Source of the DNA: Bermanella sp036960565
GTDB lineage: Bacteria; Pseudomonadota; Gammaproteobacteria; Pseudomonadales; Oceanobacteraceae
NCBI GenBank assembly: GCA_036960565.1
Contig: JBALXQ010000027.1
Location: 17,243 to 81,242 of the forward strand
Direction: 5' to 3'
DNA length: 64,000 nt
Shown in pieces: positions 1-8,962 of the stretch; within the stretch, counting starts at the first letter, position 1, and each line of letters begins with the position of its first letter. Both the position numbers and the translations under genes were made by a program. The notes below the pieces were generated by a model. It did not search any database, was not told the DNA's origin, and saw nothing but the letters and a program-made list of their open reading frames with translations.

Positions 1-582
1 AAACGCATTGGCGAGCTGCTAGTTGAAAGGGGTGTACTGAGCAAAGAGGCACTGAACTTACAGTTGCGTCAACACCAAACGGATTGCGAAAGTGCCATTA
101 AATATTTAGAAATGAATATTGCTCACCATCCTTTGAAGGAAATCTTGAATACGGGCATAGGCATCTGCGATTCACTTTTTATGCGGATATTGCATTCGCG
201 CTGCCATGTTAAAAATTTGATAGATGATTACGCTAAAGAGACGGCCTTTACCAATACTTCCCATATGGTCATTAGTGGGGATGAATCCTTCAAGATAGCG
301 TTGGCCTGCGATGATGAAACCCTAATTAACATTGCCAGCATATTTGTGGGTTTGGACAAACACGATGTGGAGATTGAACTTGCTAGGGATGTATTAGGTG
401 AGTATTTAAACGTCTTAGTGGGGCAGTTACTTGAGGAGCTGAGGGTAGGGGACGAGGAAAGCGAGCGCTCGGTGCAAAGTATGTCTATCTCGGCAGCCGC
501 TTTGTTGGATGATTGTGATCATTTTTTGGTGGTTGAAATGATTTCACAACTGGGTGGATTTGCCTTGCTGGTGACAGACTAA
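1..582 (+). CDS. CheX-like chemotaxis phosphatase-domain protein, 3' part
   Basis: The reading frame is open from the first base, so the 5' end lies outside the window and about 193 residues are visible. The first part reads RIGELLVERGVLSKEALN, a helical linker of the kind found between receiver domains and output domains. The rest, with the stretch ELARDVLGEYLNVLVGQLLE, resembles the CheX/CheC chemotaxis phosphatase fold. The missing upstream part is therefore probably a receiver domain, making a response regulator with a CheX output. CheX-type proteins dephosphorylate CheY-P in other bacteria; activity here is inferred. The canonical phosphatase motif (E..xxN) should be checked against a profile. 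Confidence 0.6.
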   Translation, partial: KRIGELLVERGVLSKEALNLQLRQHQTDCESAIKYLEMNIAHHPLKEILNTGIGICDSLFMRILHSRCHVKNLIDDYAKETAFTNTSHMVISGDESFKIALACDDETLINIASIFVGLDKHDVEIELARDVLGEYLNVLVGQLLEELRVGDEESERSVQSMSISAAALLDDCDHFLVVEMISQLGGFALLVTD

Positions 583-758
583 TATTGATGCTTGCTGCTA
601 AATTGTTATTGTCTGCTGTTTTTGTAATTTTGTTGCAAGCAATTTTCGGAAGAGAACAAATTCAATTAACACATTAAAAGCATCATCCTTGATGCTTTCA
701 TAAATTACTCGCAGCAATCAACATTGCTGCGAATACACTTGTGCTTAAAAGTGGTTAC

Positions 759-2390
759 TTAAAGCTTTTGCTCAAGCGCTTGAATGGTCAACTTACCTAC
801 ATCTGTGTGGTGCATCAAGTTGGTGTAGTTCTTAATCACGTTCACAGGACCGTATGCAATGACAGCAACAGGTGTGTGAGTGTGTGTACCGGTACCCCAA
901 ACAATGTTTTGATCGGCGGCTACTTTACGGCCAATTAAATCAAGGTGGTCGTATTCGCCGTATACGTAGAACTCTTCAAAATCTTCAAAGTTCGGGTATT
1001 CAGGATCATACAGGTACTGGTGTTCAGTATCTTGATACTTGTTTTCTTCGCGGGCCACAATCTCTTCGGCTTGTTCAATGGTAATCTTGAACTCGCTGTT
1101 CGCATTCACGACAGCCATGATGTCTGCTGCAGTTGGACGAGTCTGGTACAAGTCACCACCGGCTTCATACCACATGTTTTCAAAACTCATAGACTGGGCA
1201 TATAGCTTGTCTAGAATTTCCAGTGGCCCGAAGTTGTAGTTAGGCTGGTAGTCACGGTCAGTAAAGGCTTCACCTTCAAGAGCGGTAGGCTCAGGAATAT
1301 CTTTACGTGAATAACTGAAACCAAAGCCGCCGGTTTCGTGATCGGCTGTGATCACAACTAATGTATCGTTACGGCCCTGAACCCATTCGTAAACGGCTTC
1401 AATACTTTCGTCAAACTTCAACAACTCATGAAGCATAGTACCTGCATCGTTGTAGTGAGCAGCCCAATCAATTTGACCGCCTTCTATCATCAAGAAGAAA
1501 CCGTCTGGGTCTTTAGCAAGAATATCCAAAGCCTTAATGGTCATTTCTTTCAAGCTTGGCTGAGTACGGCTTTCATCGTCTTTAGACGCTGTGTAAGCAA
1601 TGCCGTCCATCATGGCAGAGTAATGAAACAAACCTAATAGTTTGTCGCCATTGGCGCTGTTCATTTGATCTAGGTTAAACGCTAATTGGTACCCGTCGCT
1701 TTGTGCTTCGGTTAGTAGGTTGCGATCATCGCCACGCTTAGATTTAATTTTAATGCTTGGTTCGTTAACCAAATCGGTTACGGCTTGCTTAACATCGGCA
1801 TCAGAATTCACAGAAGAAGGAATCCAGTAACGCAAACCACCAGACAACATTACGTCAACTGAGTTGGCTAACATGTCAGATGCAATTTCATTTTCCATTG
1901 ATCTGTGCGCTTGGTGAGCAGCAAATGAAGCCGGAGTGGCGTGAGTGATTCGGGTATCCGAAATCAAACCAGTGGCTTTGCCCATCTTTTTAGCTTTTTC
2001 AAGAATGGTTTCTACAGGGTTGCCTACGTAATCCAAGCCAATCATTTCGCTACCAGAAGACATGCCTGTCGCCAATTGAGAAGCGGAACAAGCAGAGTCT
2101 ACAACGATGCTGGCTTCAGGGCCGGTAGAAGATAAACCCACTACACCCTTGTAGCTGAATTTTTCTAAGGCAGTTGTTCTGTCTTGATAGATTGAATTAG
2201 GCGCACGTTTTGCGTATTCCTGAAGCATGCCCACTTGCTGTGGGCCCATGCCATCACCAATCATCATGATTATGTTTTTAACATCGCCAGGAGGGAGCGG
2301 CGTATTTTCGTCACTCCAATCAATACAAGCGGTTAATGCGGATGCAGTGGCCACTGCAACACACAACTTTAAAATTTTATTTACTGCCAC
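759..2390 (-). CDS. alkaline phosphatase, lipoprotein
   Basis: 543 residues, PhoA-type alkaline phosphatase, a periplasmic or outer-membrane-anchored phosphomonoesterase. The N-terminus is a lipoprotein signal with the lipobox LTAC and Cys22 as the predicted lipidation site. IMMIGDGMG (Asp about 46) binds metal, DSACSAS contains the nucleophile Ser100, ADHETGG (about 349-355) and THTHTP (about 503) supply further metal ligands. Length is in the normal range for the family. It is divergent from an orphan solute-binding protein across a 0.5 kb AT-rich gap. Family assignment is firm. Phosphate-starvation control would be expected, but no convincing Pho box was found by eye. Confidence 0.93.
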   Translation of the reverse strand: MAVNKILKLCVAVATASALTACIDWSDENTPLPPGDVKNIIMMIGDGMGPQQVGMLQEYAKRAPNSIYQDRTTALEKFSYKGVVGLSSTGPEASIVVDSACSASQLATGMSSGSEMIGLDYVGNPVETILEKAKKMGKATGLISDTRITHATPASFAAHQAHRSMENEIASDMLANSVDVMLSGGLRYWIPSSVNSDADVKQAVTDLVNEPSIKIKSKRGDDRNLLTEAQSDGYQLAFNLDQMNSANGDKLLGLFHYSAMMDGIAYTASKDDESRTQPSLKEMTIKALDILAKDPDGFFLMIEGGQIDWAAHYNDAGTMLHELLKFDESIEAVYEWVQGRNDTLVVITADHETGGFGFSYSRKDIPEPTALEGEAFTDRDYQPNYNFGPLEILDKLYAQSMSFENMWYEAGGDLYQTRPTAADIMAVVNANSEFKITIEQAEEIVAREENKYQDTEHQYLYDPEYPNFEDFEEFYVYGEYDHLDLIGRKVAADQNIVWGTGTHTHTPVAVIAYGPVNVIKNYTNLMHHTDVGKLTIQALEQKL

Positions 2391-2914
2391 ATCTTTTTCC
2401 TTTTACAAATACCTCGGAGTTGAGGAGGCGCGGCAGGGTACGGTTTGAGTGTTTAAAAAGTCAAGGAGGTGAATGTGATTTTGGTTATTAAAAAAATAAA
2501 AACTATTACTTTTACATGAGAGTGGCAGGGAATCGTATACTAAATAGGCAGGTCTCTAATATAGGACTTTATTTTTTTAAACAATACCCATTTTTGTTCA
2601 TTTTGGAGAAATTTATTACCTTTATAGGTTTAAAACTAATCAAAAAATTTAAAATAAAAAGTTTTAATAAAAATTAAAAATAATTTTCAAAAAAAGTTAA
2701 AGAGAAACGTCTTAAATTGGGATTTGTGATCCAGTTCACTAATTTGTTTTTTGAAATGTAACCTAGCCGACAGCCTAAAAATAAAATAATTCCTCGTAGA
2801 CCTAAATTAACATTGATTTTATTTTTGACATGATTATTATGCCGCGGGGCATAAGAAATGGATTTTTTATTTTGCTGTTTGCTACATATTTTAAAAGTTT
2901 TCGGAAGTAATAAA
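2391..2914. other. AT-rich divergent intergenic region
   Basis: This 0.5 kb gap holds no convincing gene and is strikingly AT-rich, with runs of A and T around 2560-2700. It must carry the promoters of alkaline phosphatase (leftward) and the solute-binding protein (rightward). A weak sigma70-like pair TTGATT (2813-2818) and TATTAT (2835-2840) with 16 bases between could serve the rightward gene. It is followed by the short inverted repeat ATGCC/GGCAT (2839-2852). No Pho box was recognised. Confidence 0.4.
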
Positions 2915-3694
2915 ATGAAAAAAATCACAATACTTTTGACCGTTACTATTTGTTTATTATCTTTTTCATTTTCTGCTTTAGCAAAGCGCGAACGTGTTGT
3001 GTTGTGTACGGATCGCTCTTACTGGTATCCATTTGTTTTCATCAATTCTTACAAGCCAGATGGTTTGTATGTTGATATTGTAAAAGATGCCGCTGATCGA
3101 TTGGATTGGCGTGTGAGTATTCGCCCCATGGATTGGAAAAAATGTTTGCGAGCAGTTGAGACTGGATCAGTGGACGGTATTTTAGGCGCTTCTTATAAAG
3201 CAAAACGCGCTGAGTTTTTGTTTTATCCACTCAATGCCGATAATAGTAAAATTGCACCTACCCGTTTAAGTTCTGCCGATTATGTTGTGGTTAATACAGT
3301 GGGCAGTAGTTATATCTTTAACGGTGATGTGAAAGATTTACCCCAGCCAGTACGCGTGCCTCGTGGCTATTCCGTGGCTGACGACTTACGTAAAGGCGGT
3401 ATAGAAGTAGACGACAAGTCTTCTCGTGGAGATGAAGTAACCCTGATGAAAATGGTATCGTCCGGCAAGGGTTCGGTTGTGACTTTACGTTCAGTTGCTA
3501 AAAAATACATGGCAAGCCCTGCCTTTAGAGGAAAGCTGAAGGTTCAGGCGAAAACTTATAAATCGAAGGATTACTTTCTGGCCATTTCCAGAGCCTCTGA
3601 TATGACGTTAGACAAACGAGAAGCGCTTTGGGGAGCAATAGGTGCGGTAAATGATGATGTCGATTTGATCGCCGAGTATCAGTCTAAATACTAA
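2915..3694 (+). CDS. family 3 extracellular solute-binding protein, orphan
   Basis: About 259 residues. The chosen ATG follows GGAAG at good spacing and starts a classic signal peptide ending around SALAKRE; an upstream in-frame start would add 19 residues before it. The mature part has the periplasmic binding protein type II fold (VLCTDRSYWYPFVF, then PDGLYVDIVKDAADRLDWRV), as in amino-acid-binding or transporter-substrate-binding proteins of family 3. No ABC permease or ATPase lies nearby, so it may act as a free-standing sensor or partner of a distant transporter. The ligand cannot be told from sequence. Confidence 0.8.
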   Translation: MKKITILLTVTICLLSFSFSALAKRERVVLCTDRSYWYPFVFINSYKPDGLYVDIVKDAADRLDWRVSIRPMDWKKCLRAVETGSVDGILGASYKAKRAEFLFYPLNADNSKIAPTRLSSADYVVVNTVGSSYIFNGDVKDLPQPVRVPRGYSVADDLRKGGIEVDDKSSRGDEVTLMKMVSSGKGSVVTLRSVAKKYMASPAFRGKLKVQAKTYKSKDYFLAISRASDMTLDKREALWGAIGAVNDDVDLIAEYQSKY

Positions 3695-3887
3695 ACTAAT
3701 TTTTAAACATTTTTGCTACTGCATTTTATTCGAAATGCAGTTCGATGTAAAAAATAAAACGGATTAAATTTAAATATACTCACTCAGGGTAGTTGTTTTT
3801 ACTGTGGGTGATGTTTGCTTGTTTTAAATTTTGTCTGTCTCTCATGGATTGAGAAATACAAACAATAATTTCATGTGGAGAGCGATA

Positions 3888-5096
3888 ATGAAAATCAATA
3901 TAAAAACTAATATGAAAAGAAACCTATTGTCATTGGCTGTAGTATCTAGTGTAGCGGTCACTCCGGCCATGGCCGAAGACTTAATTAATATTTCCCTGGG
4001 TAGTGGTGGTTTAAAAGTCACTAAGGGTGACAGCAAATTCCAAATGGGTGGTCGTGCCCAGTTTGATTTTGTAAAGTTTGATGAAGAAGATGATTTAGAT
4101 AATTTCAGTGATGGCACTGACGTTCGTCGTGCTCGTTTATATGTGAAAGGCAATGTAGGTTCAGATTGGAAATATAAAGTTCAATACGACTTTGCTGATA
4201 GCGACATGAAAGACTTGTACATTAAATACACTGGGTCGGAGGCCGGTGATATTCTAATTGGTCAAGCTGCTCCAGCCATGTTCTTAGACAGCTACACCAG
4301 TTCTAAATGGACCACGTTCATTGAGCGTGCAGTAGTTGATAACTTTGCAGCAGCCCGTGAGCTTGGCTTAGGCTTTCAACGTGCAGGTGACAACTACTCT
4401 TTTTACACATCTGTAACTGGCGACAACATGAATAATGATGACATCGCTGGAAAAGACGAAGACGGAGATGTTATTCCAGCTGATGATACTGCCACTTACG
4501 CAGCACGCCTAACCCTTTCCCCTGTGCATGAAACTGGTAATGCGGTTCACCTGGGTTTCACTGCTGCTTATGAAGATCTAAATGGTTACTACTATGCAGC
4601 CGGCGCTCGCCCAGGCAGTAAAGTAGATGGTGGCAATAAACTTGTTAAATCTTATGTAGACAGTGCTGATGCGCGTTCGACCTATGGCGTAGAACTAGCA
4701 TTCATGTCGGGCCCTCTTTCGACCCAAGCTGAGCACGTTGTAGTTGAAGTCGATGCAAACGGCACAGACGATGAAAAATATACAGCTACATACGGTCAGG
4801 TAAGTTACTTCCTAACTGGCGAGTCTCGCAGTTATTATGTAGATGGTGGTATTTTTGATGCTCCTACAAGTATGAAGAATAGCTGGGAAGTAGCGGCACG
4901 ATATGAAGAAATGGACTTATCTGATTCCACAGCTTCTCGGTCTGGTGAAATGGAAACGTCTACTTTGGGCCTAAACTTCTACCCAAATAAAAATATTCGT
5001 TTTGCTATGAACTTAATTAATAGCAAAGCAACACTTAATAATAATACTGAAGAAGAAGTAAAACTGGTTCAATTACGCAGCCAGTTAGTTTTCTAA
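3888..5096 (+). CDS. OprO/OprP-family outer-membrane porin
   Basis: About 402 residues from the ATG preceded by GGAGAG at 3877-3882. A signal peptide ends near TPAMAEDL. The mature protein has the phosphate-selective porin O/P pattern: GGRAQFDFVKFDEE near the start, DVRRARLYVKGNVG, YKVQYDFAD, then FIERAVVDNF, and a C-terminal strand ending in LVF, the usual signal for outer-membrane assembly. Family members form trimeric anion channels, often for phosphate or polyphosphate, though many O/P homologues carry other substrates. It has its own terminator. A paralogue lies at 16076-17224. Confidence 0.87.
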   Translation: MKINIKTNMKRNLLSLAVVSSVAVTPAMAEDLINISLGSGGLKVTKGDSKFQMGGRAQFDFVKFDEEDDLDNFSDGTDVRRARLYVKGNVGSDWKYKVQYDFADSDMKDLYIKYTGSEAGDILIGQAAPAMFLDSYTSSKWTTFIERAVVDNFAAARELGLGFQRAGDNYSFYTSVTGDNMNNDDIAGKDEDGDVIPADDTATYAARLTLSPVHETGNAVHLGFTAAYEDLNGYYYAAGARPGSKVDGGNKLVKSYVDSADARSTYGVELAFMSGPLSTQAEHVVVEVDANGTDDEKYTATYGQVSYFLTGESRSYYVDGGIFDAPTSMKNSWEVAARYEEMDLSDSTASRSGEMETSTLGLNFYPNKNIRFAMNLINSKATLNNNTEEEVKLVQLRSQLVF

Positions 5097-5112
5097 AATC
5101 TGTTTAAGCGTT

Positions 5113-5154
5113 AAAAAAAGCCCAGTTTATGATTCTATAAACTGGGCTTTTTTT
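5113..5154 (+). terminator. strong intrinsic terminator after the porin
   Basis: Perfect 18-base stem: A7 then GCCCAGTTTAT (5113-5130), a 6-base loop, and the complementary arm ATAAACTGGGC then T7 (5137-5154). It ends the porin transcript 16 bases past the stop codon. Confidence 0.92.
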
Positions 5155-5272
5155 GTTTGAGCTATCCATCAAATTTTTCGATCTTTACCCGTTAAAAAAT
5201 GCCGCCTTTGAAAAATTTAGACTCTTATACTGGTTTTATTCAATACCGATATTTAGTACAAAGGAGGCACAC

Positions 5273-6100
5273 ATGATTAAGGTTCAAACAATTCTAAATG
5301 CTCAAGACGCCATGGATGGGGCAGGGGTTAAAATTAAACGCCACAGTCTGGTTCATAAAACCCTGGCTGACCCGTTTTTGCTGCTTGATGAAATTCGCAG
5401 TGATGACCCAGATGACTTCATTGCCGGGTTCCCACCACATCCCCACCGCGGTATTGAAACCCTCACTTACATGCGGGTAGGAGGGATTCGGCATGAAGAT
5501 AATATGGGCAATGTTGGGCAAGTGTTAAGCGGTGGAGCTCAATGGATGAGTGCAGGTCGTGGGGTCATTCATGGTGAAATGCCCTTAAAAGAGCACGACA
5601 AAATGCATGGCTTTCAGCTATGGATAAACTTGAATAGCAAAAATAAGATGAACAAACCCCAGTATCGGGATGTGCCTAGCGGCGAGATTCCCCATGTTAA
5701 TAATGAGGGCTACCTAGCCCATGTGATTGCGGGCAATTGGGTCTTAGATGGTAAACCCTACCATGGTCCCCTTGATAAATTAGAGGCGCAAAGCGCGTAT
5801 TTAGATTTAGAGCTGGTAGCAGGTGGTGAATTCAAACAGATTATTCCTGCAGGGCACCAGGTAGTGGTGGTGGTGTACGAAGGGCAACTTAAAGCCGATA
5901 AAGTCATTAAGGCGCAGCAAACGGCTTTATTTGATGGCGATGGGGAATTGCATTTAACTACACAGTCAGGGGCCAAAGCTCTGATTTTGCATGGTTTGCC
6001 TCATAAGGAGCCGGTGGCCAATTATGGGCCTTTTGTGATGAATACTATGGAGGAAATTGACCAAGCCATTAAAGACTATCAGGGTGGTGTGTTGGCTTAA
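5273..6100 (+). CDS. pirin family protein
   Basis: 275 residues, bicupin of the pirin family. The ATG at 5273 sits behind a clear AAGGAGG (5261-5267). The pirin signature is in the N-terminal cupin: PHPHRGIETLTYM with the metal-binding histidines, then RHEDNMGN, then GRGVIHGEMP, which ends with the fourth ligand Glu. The C-terminal cupin ends with PFVMNTMEEIDQAI. Pirins bind Fe or similar metals; some have quercetinase activity and others modulate transcription or metabolism. The role here is unknown. It forms a single-gene unit after the porin terminator. Confidence 0.93.
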   Translation: MIKVQTILNAQDAMDGAGVKIKRHSLVHKTLADPFLLLDEIRSDDPDDFIAGFPPHPHRGIETLTYMRVGGIRHEDNMGNVGQVLSGGAQWMSAGRGVIHGEMPLKEHDKMHGFQLWINLNSKNKMNKPQYRDVPSGEIPHVNNEGYLAHVIAGNWVLDGKPYHGPLDKLEAQSAYLDLELVAGGEFKQIIPAGHQVVVVVYEGQLKADKVIKAQQTALFDGDGELHLTTQSGAKALILHGLPHKEPVANYGPFVMNTMEEIDQAIKDYQGGVLA

Positions 6101-6106
6101 AAAGCA

Positions 6107-6133
6107 ACTGGCTCAATTATAAATTGGGCCAGT
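6107..6133. terminator. inverted repeat between convergent genes
   Basis: ACTGGCTCAATT and AATTGGGCCAGT form a 12-pair stem with one G-U and a 3-base loop, directly after the pirin stop and before the convergent small membrane gene. There is no T tract, so termination is uncertain. Confidence 0.4.
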
Positions 6134-6185
6134 AAAGACAGTGGAAGCCTATAAAAGCGAGGCTGGCTTCTAATGTGGTGTGCTT

Positions 6186-6380
6186 TTAAAGGGGTTCCAT
6201 GTTGTTTTTTGAACGTAATACCCAAAATATATCCATGGCCAAAATGACCCCCGCCACCATTAATATGCTGGCAATGCCCAAATGCTGGAGTTCAACTGTA
6301 ATAAAAACGGTTGCTACTACCAGGCACGTAAAAAGGAGTGAAAAAATAATGACCAGCGCTTTTTTATGTTCAGTTCCCAC
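6186..6380 (-). CDS. small two-TM membrane protein, hypothetical
   Basis: About 64 residues if translation starts at the GTG at 6380, which is preceded by AGGGAG with a 6-base spacer. Longer forms starting at 6404 (ATG) or 6500 (GTG) are open but lack a recognisable ribosome-binding site. Two hydrophobic helices are visible (ALVIIFSLLFTCLVVATVFI and IASILMVAGVILAMDIFWVL), joined by a short polar turn. Topology suggests an inner-membrane hairpin. No family recognised. It is convergent with pirin. Confidence 0.5.
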   Translation of the reverse strand: MGTEHKKALVIIFSLLFTCLVVATVFITVELQHLGIASILMVAGVILAMDIFWVLRSKNNMEPL

Positions 6381-6658
6381 GGGTGACTCCCTACGTATAT
6401 ACATATTTAGATTTATTGTTGGGTTTAATATACCGAATAGAAGCTTAATAAAGGGTGTTTTTTTGTAACGATTTGCAAACGAAAAGGGTAGTGATTGCAC
6501 AGTTACAGTGCGTTTTTGTACTTCTTATTCTAAAAGGTAATTTCAATACCAAGTGCACCTAACTTAGGCTTTGGTTATCATGCTGCTTTTAAAATTATGT
6601 GCCAATTCAGGTAACACAAGTTTGTTACCTAGGTGTTTTGATGTAAGGGCAAGTATTA

Positions 6659-7768
6659 ATGTTTCGACTGGGTTTAATTGTAAATCCCCTTGCGGGCCTA
6701 GGGGGCAGCGTTGCTTTGAAAGGCAGTGACGGCGTGGCTGAGCAAGCTCTGGCTCAAGGGGCTATCCCGAAGGCTGGGCTTCGTACCCAACACGCCTTTA
6801 GTGTTTTAGAGCAGCTTAAGGATCAAATTCAGGTGATAACCTGTCCTGCTGACATGGGGGCTAACACTATGGAGGCCATTGGTTGGCCTTGCCAGATAAT
6901 TGACTTGCCCCTATTGATTCCCAGTAATGCGCAAAACACGCAAAAAGCGGCACTGATGCTAAAAGACTTAGGAGTCGATTTACTGCTATTTGCTGGTGGT
7001 GACGGTACCGCTCGCGATATTTGTTCAGTATTGGAAGACGAGATACCGGTATTGGGTATCCCGGCTGGAGTGAAGATTCACAGCGGCGTTTATGGCGTAA
7101 CGCCTCTGGCAGCGGGTGAGGTTGTTAAAATGTTGGTGGCAGGGGATGTAGTTGATTTAAAAAGTCAGGATGTGAAAGACATAGATGAAGAGGCCTTCCG
7201 AAATAACCAAGTAAGAACCCGCATGTATGGGGAAATGTTGGTACCCGAAGCCGGCAACTTTGTGCAATCGGTTAAACAAGGGGGCATGGAGCAAGAAGAC
7301 TTAGTACTAGAAGATATGGCCGCTTTTTTATCCGGCGAAATGGAAGAAGATGTTTTGTATTTAGTGGGCTCAGGTAAAACCACTGCCTTTCTAATGGAGT
7401 ACCTGCAGTTGGATAACACTCTGTTGGGTGTGGACGCCGTGTTAAATAGCGAACTATTGCAAAGTGATTTATCTGAAAGAGACATACTAGCCTTGCTTGG
7501 GCAACATGATGTAGCGCGTATTATCGTTAGTGTTATTGGCGGGCAAGGGCATGTGTTTGGTCGCGGAAATCAGCAGTTAAGTAGTGAGGTCATTAAAAAA
7601 GTGGGCCGTAAAAATCTAATGATCTTGTGCACCAAAGGTAAGTTGACTCAGTTGGCCGGGCGGCCTTTATTGGTTGATACCGGGGACATGAATTTGGATA
7701 AAGCGCTGACTGGGCACATTGAAATTATCACTGGCTATCAGGACAAAGTGTTGTACCCAATTCAATAG
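6659..7768 (+). CDS. ATP-NAD kinase family protein
   Basis: 369 residues, of the predicted polyphosphate- or ATP-dependent NAD kinase type (COG3199/AcoX-like). The N-terminus IVNPLAGLGGSVALKGSDG and the nucleotide-binding FAGGDGTARDI (about residues 110-122) are diagnostic: the GGDG motif binds ATP/NAD in this superfamily. A further Gly-rich segment, VIGGQGHVFGRGNQQLS, lies near residue 285. Family members are often adjacent to dehydrogenases, but none is present here. The true substrate is unproven. It stands alone, convergent with the next gene. Confidence 0.85.
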   Translation: MFRLGLIVNPLAGLGGSVALKGSDGVAEQALAQGAIPKAGLRTQHAFSVLEQLKDQIQVITCPADMGANTMEAIGWPCQIIDLPLLIPSNAQNTQKAALMLKDLGVDLLLFAGGDGTARDICSVLEDEIPVLGIPAGVKIHSGVYGVTPLAAGEVVKMLVAGDVVDLKSQDVKDIDEEAFRNNQVRTRMYGEMLVPEAGNFVQSVKQGGMEQEDLVLEDMAAFLSGEMEEDVLYLVGSGKTTAFLMEYLQLDNTLLGVDAVLNSELLQSDLSERDILALLGQHDVARIIVSVIGGQGHVFGRGNQQLSSEVIKKVGRKNLMILCTKGKLTQLAGRPLLVDTGDMNLDKALTGHIEIITGYQDKVLYPIQ

Positions 7769-7804
7769 CCGTTGTGGCGTTGATTTTTATCACTGTCCTT
7801 CAAA

Positions 7805-7837
7805 GGATGCGAGTATGAAACCATTCTATTCGCATCC
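7805..7837. repeat. inverted repeat between convergent genes
   Basis: GGATGCGA (7805-7812) and TCGCATCC (7830-7837) are perfect 8-base arms with a 17-base loop, lying between two convergent genes 11-37 bases from the stop codons. It may help termination, but no T tract follows. Confidence 0.4.
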
Positions 7838-7847
7838 AACCTTTCAA

Positions 7848-8261
7848 TTAAACCTCTATTAAGTTTCCCTGCTGGGTAAATACCAGTTTCATTTCCCTTT
7901 GAAAATACTTATCTAAATAGCCGTTATCAACAATGGCTGTTAGTACCTTAATGGCGGTGTCTTTGCTGAAAGGATGTAGCTTGTTGTAGTTTAAATAGCC
8001 GTGGTGGTGAGTTTTATCTTGTAGGCTTAGCTCTACTTGCACCCAAATATTGCCAGGCTCACAACTGAGCATGAAGTCTGGATGCTCATCATACTGGGTC
8101 GCGCTCCATTGATAATCCTGACCTTTATAGAGATGGGTTTGAAAATGCAATTGATCTTGCTGGAAAAAACCAGTCATTATCTGTGGGTTGTGTGCGCCAT
8201 CTACTAATAACGCCGCATTTTCATGAGAAAAACCATCAAAGTTATTTGCTAGGCCATTCAT
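7848..8261 (-). CDS. hypothetical protein
   Basis: 137 residues, no signal peptide or membrane helix, so cytosolic. Aromatic- and His-rich in the middle (DKTHHHGYLNYNKLHPF). Composition and codon use look like those of neighbouring genes. No family recognised and no function proposed. It is convergent with the NAD-kinase-like gene and has 0.7 kb of non-coding DNA upstream. Confidence 0.7.
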   Translation of the reverse strand: MNGLANNFDGFSHENAALLVDGAHNPQIMTGFFQQDQLHFQTHLYKGQDYQWSATQYDEHPDFMLSCEPGNIWVQVELSLQDKTHHHGYLNYNKLHPFSKDTAIKVLTAIVDNGYLDKYFQREMKLVFTQQGNLIEV

Positions 8262-8962
8262 GTTGAAAATCCTTTTTCCAATTAATGATTCAACTTTATA
8301 AAATCTATCTCATTCACCATAGACCATAAAAAATAATTGTTACAAAATTATTAAAATTTGTGATTGATCTCCAGTATCTTATTCATCAAATAAAGCAGGC
8401 ATCAATTTAGATTTATAGACGCGACATGGCATGAAATACCAGTGAAGCAACTTCATAGTTCATGTTTTTGCTCAATCCTTGAAGTTGATTTTAATTCTTT
8501 CGTACAACGCATTGATTAACATGAAATGAAAGTTATCGCCTTAATTCCTTGGCCCTTTAAAGAGAATCGACCCGATACTTGGTATGCGTGGCGTTAAAAT
8601 TGTAGCGGTTGTAGCGGTTGTAGCGGCGGCCTGACTGCGAATCGGTAATTAATAGAAACGCATGGCTTAAGGATAAAGTATTAGAACTGAATTTTTAACG
8701 GCTAACAATTCAAACGTTAATTATTACAAATAAAAGAACGATGGCATGCAAAATCCCTTTTTGACCGATTTCGTGATAGAAAAATGAAACGGTTAAAGAC
8801 TTGGCCAAAAGTCACATTTTTAAATTAAATTTATATGCTTAGTTATACAGAGTGCTTTGGTAACGTTTTACACAGAATTTATGAAGCGCTTTATTTTACT
8901 TAACAATATTCCAGCAGCTGTGGCTGCATATAAATTACAAAAATTAGGAATTGGGGACAGCT
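8262..8962. other. 0.7 kb non-coding gap with a short tandem repeat
   Basis: No convincing gene in this divergent gap. It is AT-rich apart from a GC-richer patch at 8580-8640, where TGTAGCGGT is repeated three times in tandem (8601-8627, last copy incomplete). The region presumably carries the promoter of the secreted enzyme that begins at 8963. No RNA structure or known operator was recognised. Confidence 0.4.
8601..8627 (+). repeat. short tandem repeat, three copies of a 9-mer
   Basis: TGTAGCGGT occurs as two full copies and one 8-base copy, in the gap upstream of the secreted sphingomyelinase-like gene. Too short to be a CRISPR or minisatellite; it may be a cluster of protein-binding sites or a slippage product. 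Confidence 0.6.

Noticed and set aside
8513..8600. Short frame starting MKVIALIPWPFKENRPD in the 8.5 kb gap
   Set aside because: Only 23 codons long and lacking a ribosome-binding site.
8601..8627. CRISPR or minisatellite in the 8.6 kb gap
   Set aside because: Only three 9-base units without spacers; no Cas genes nearby.
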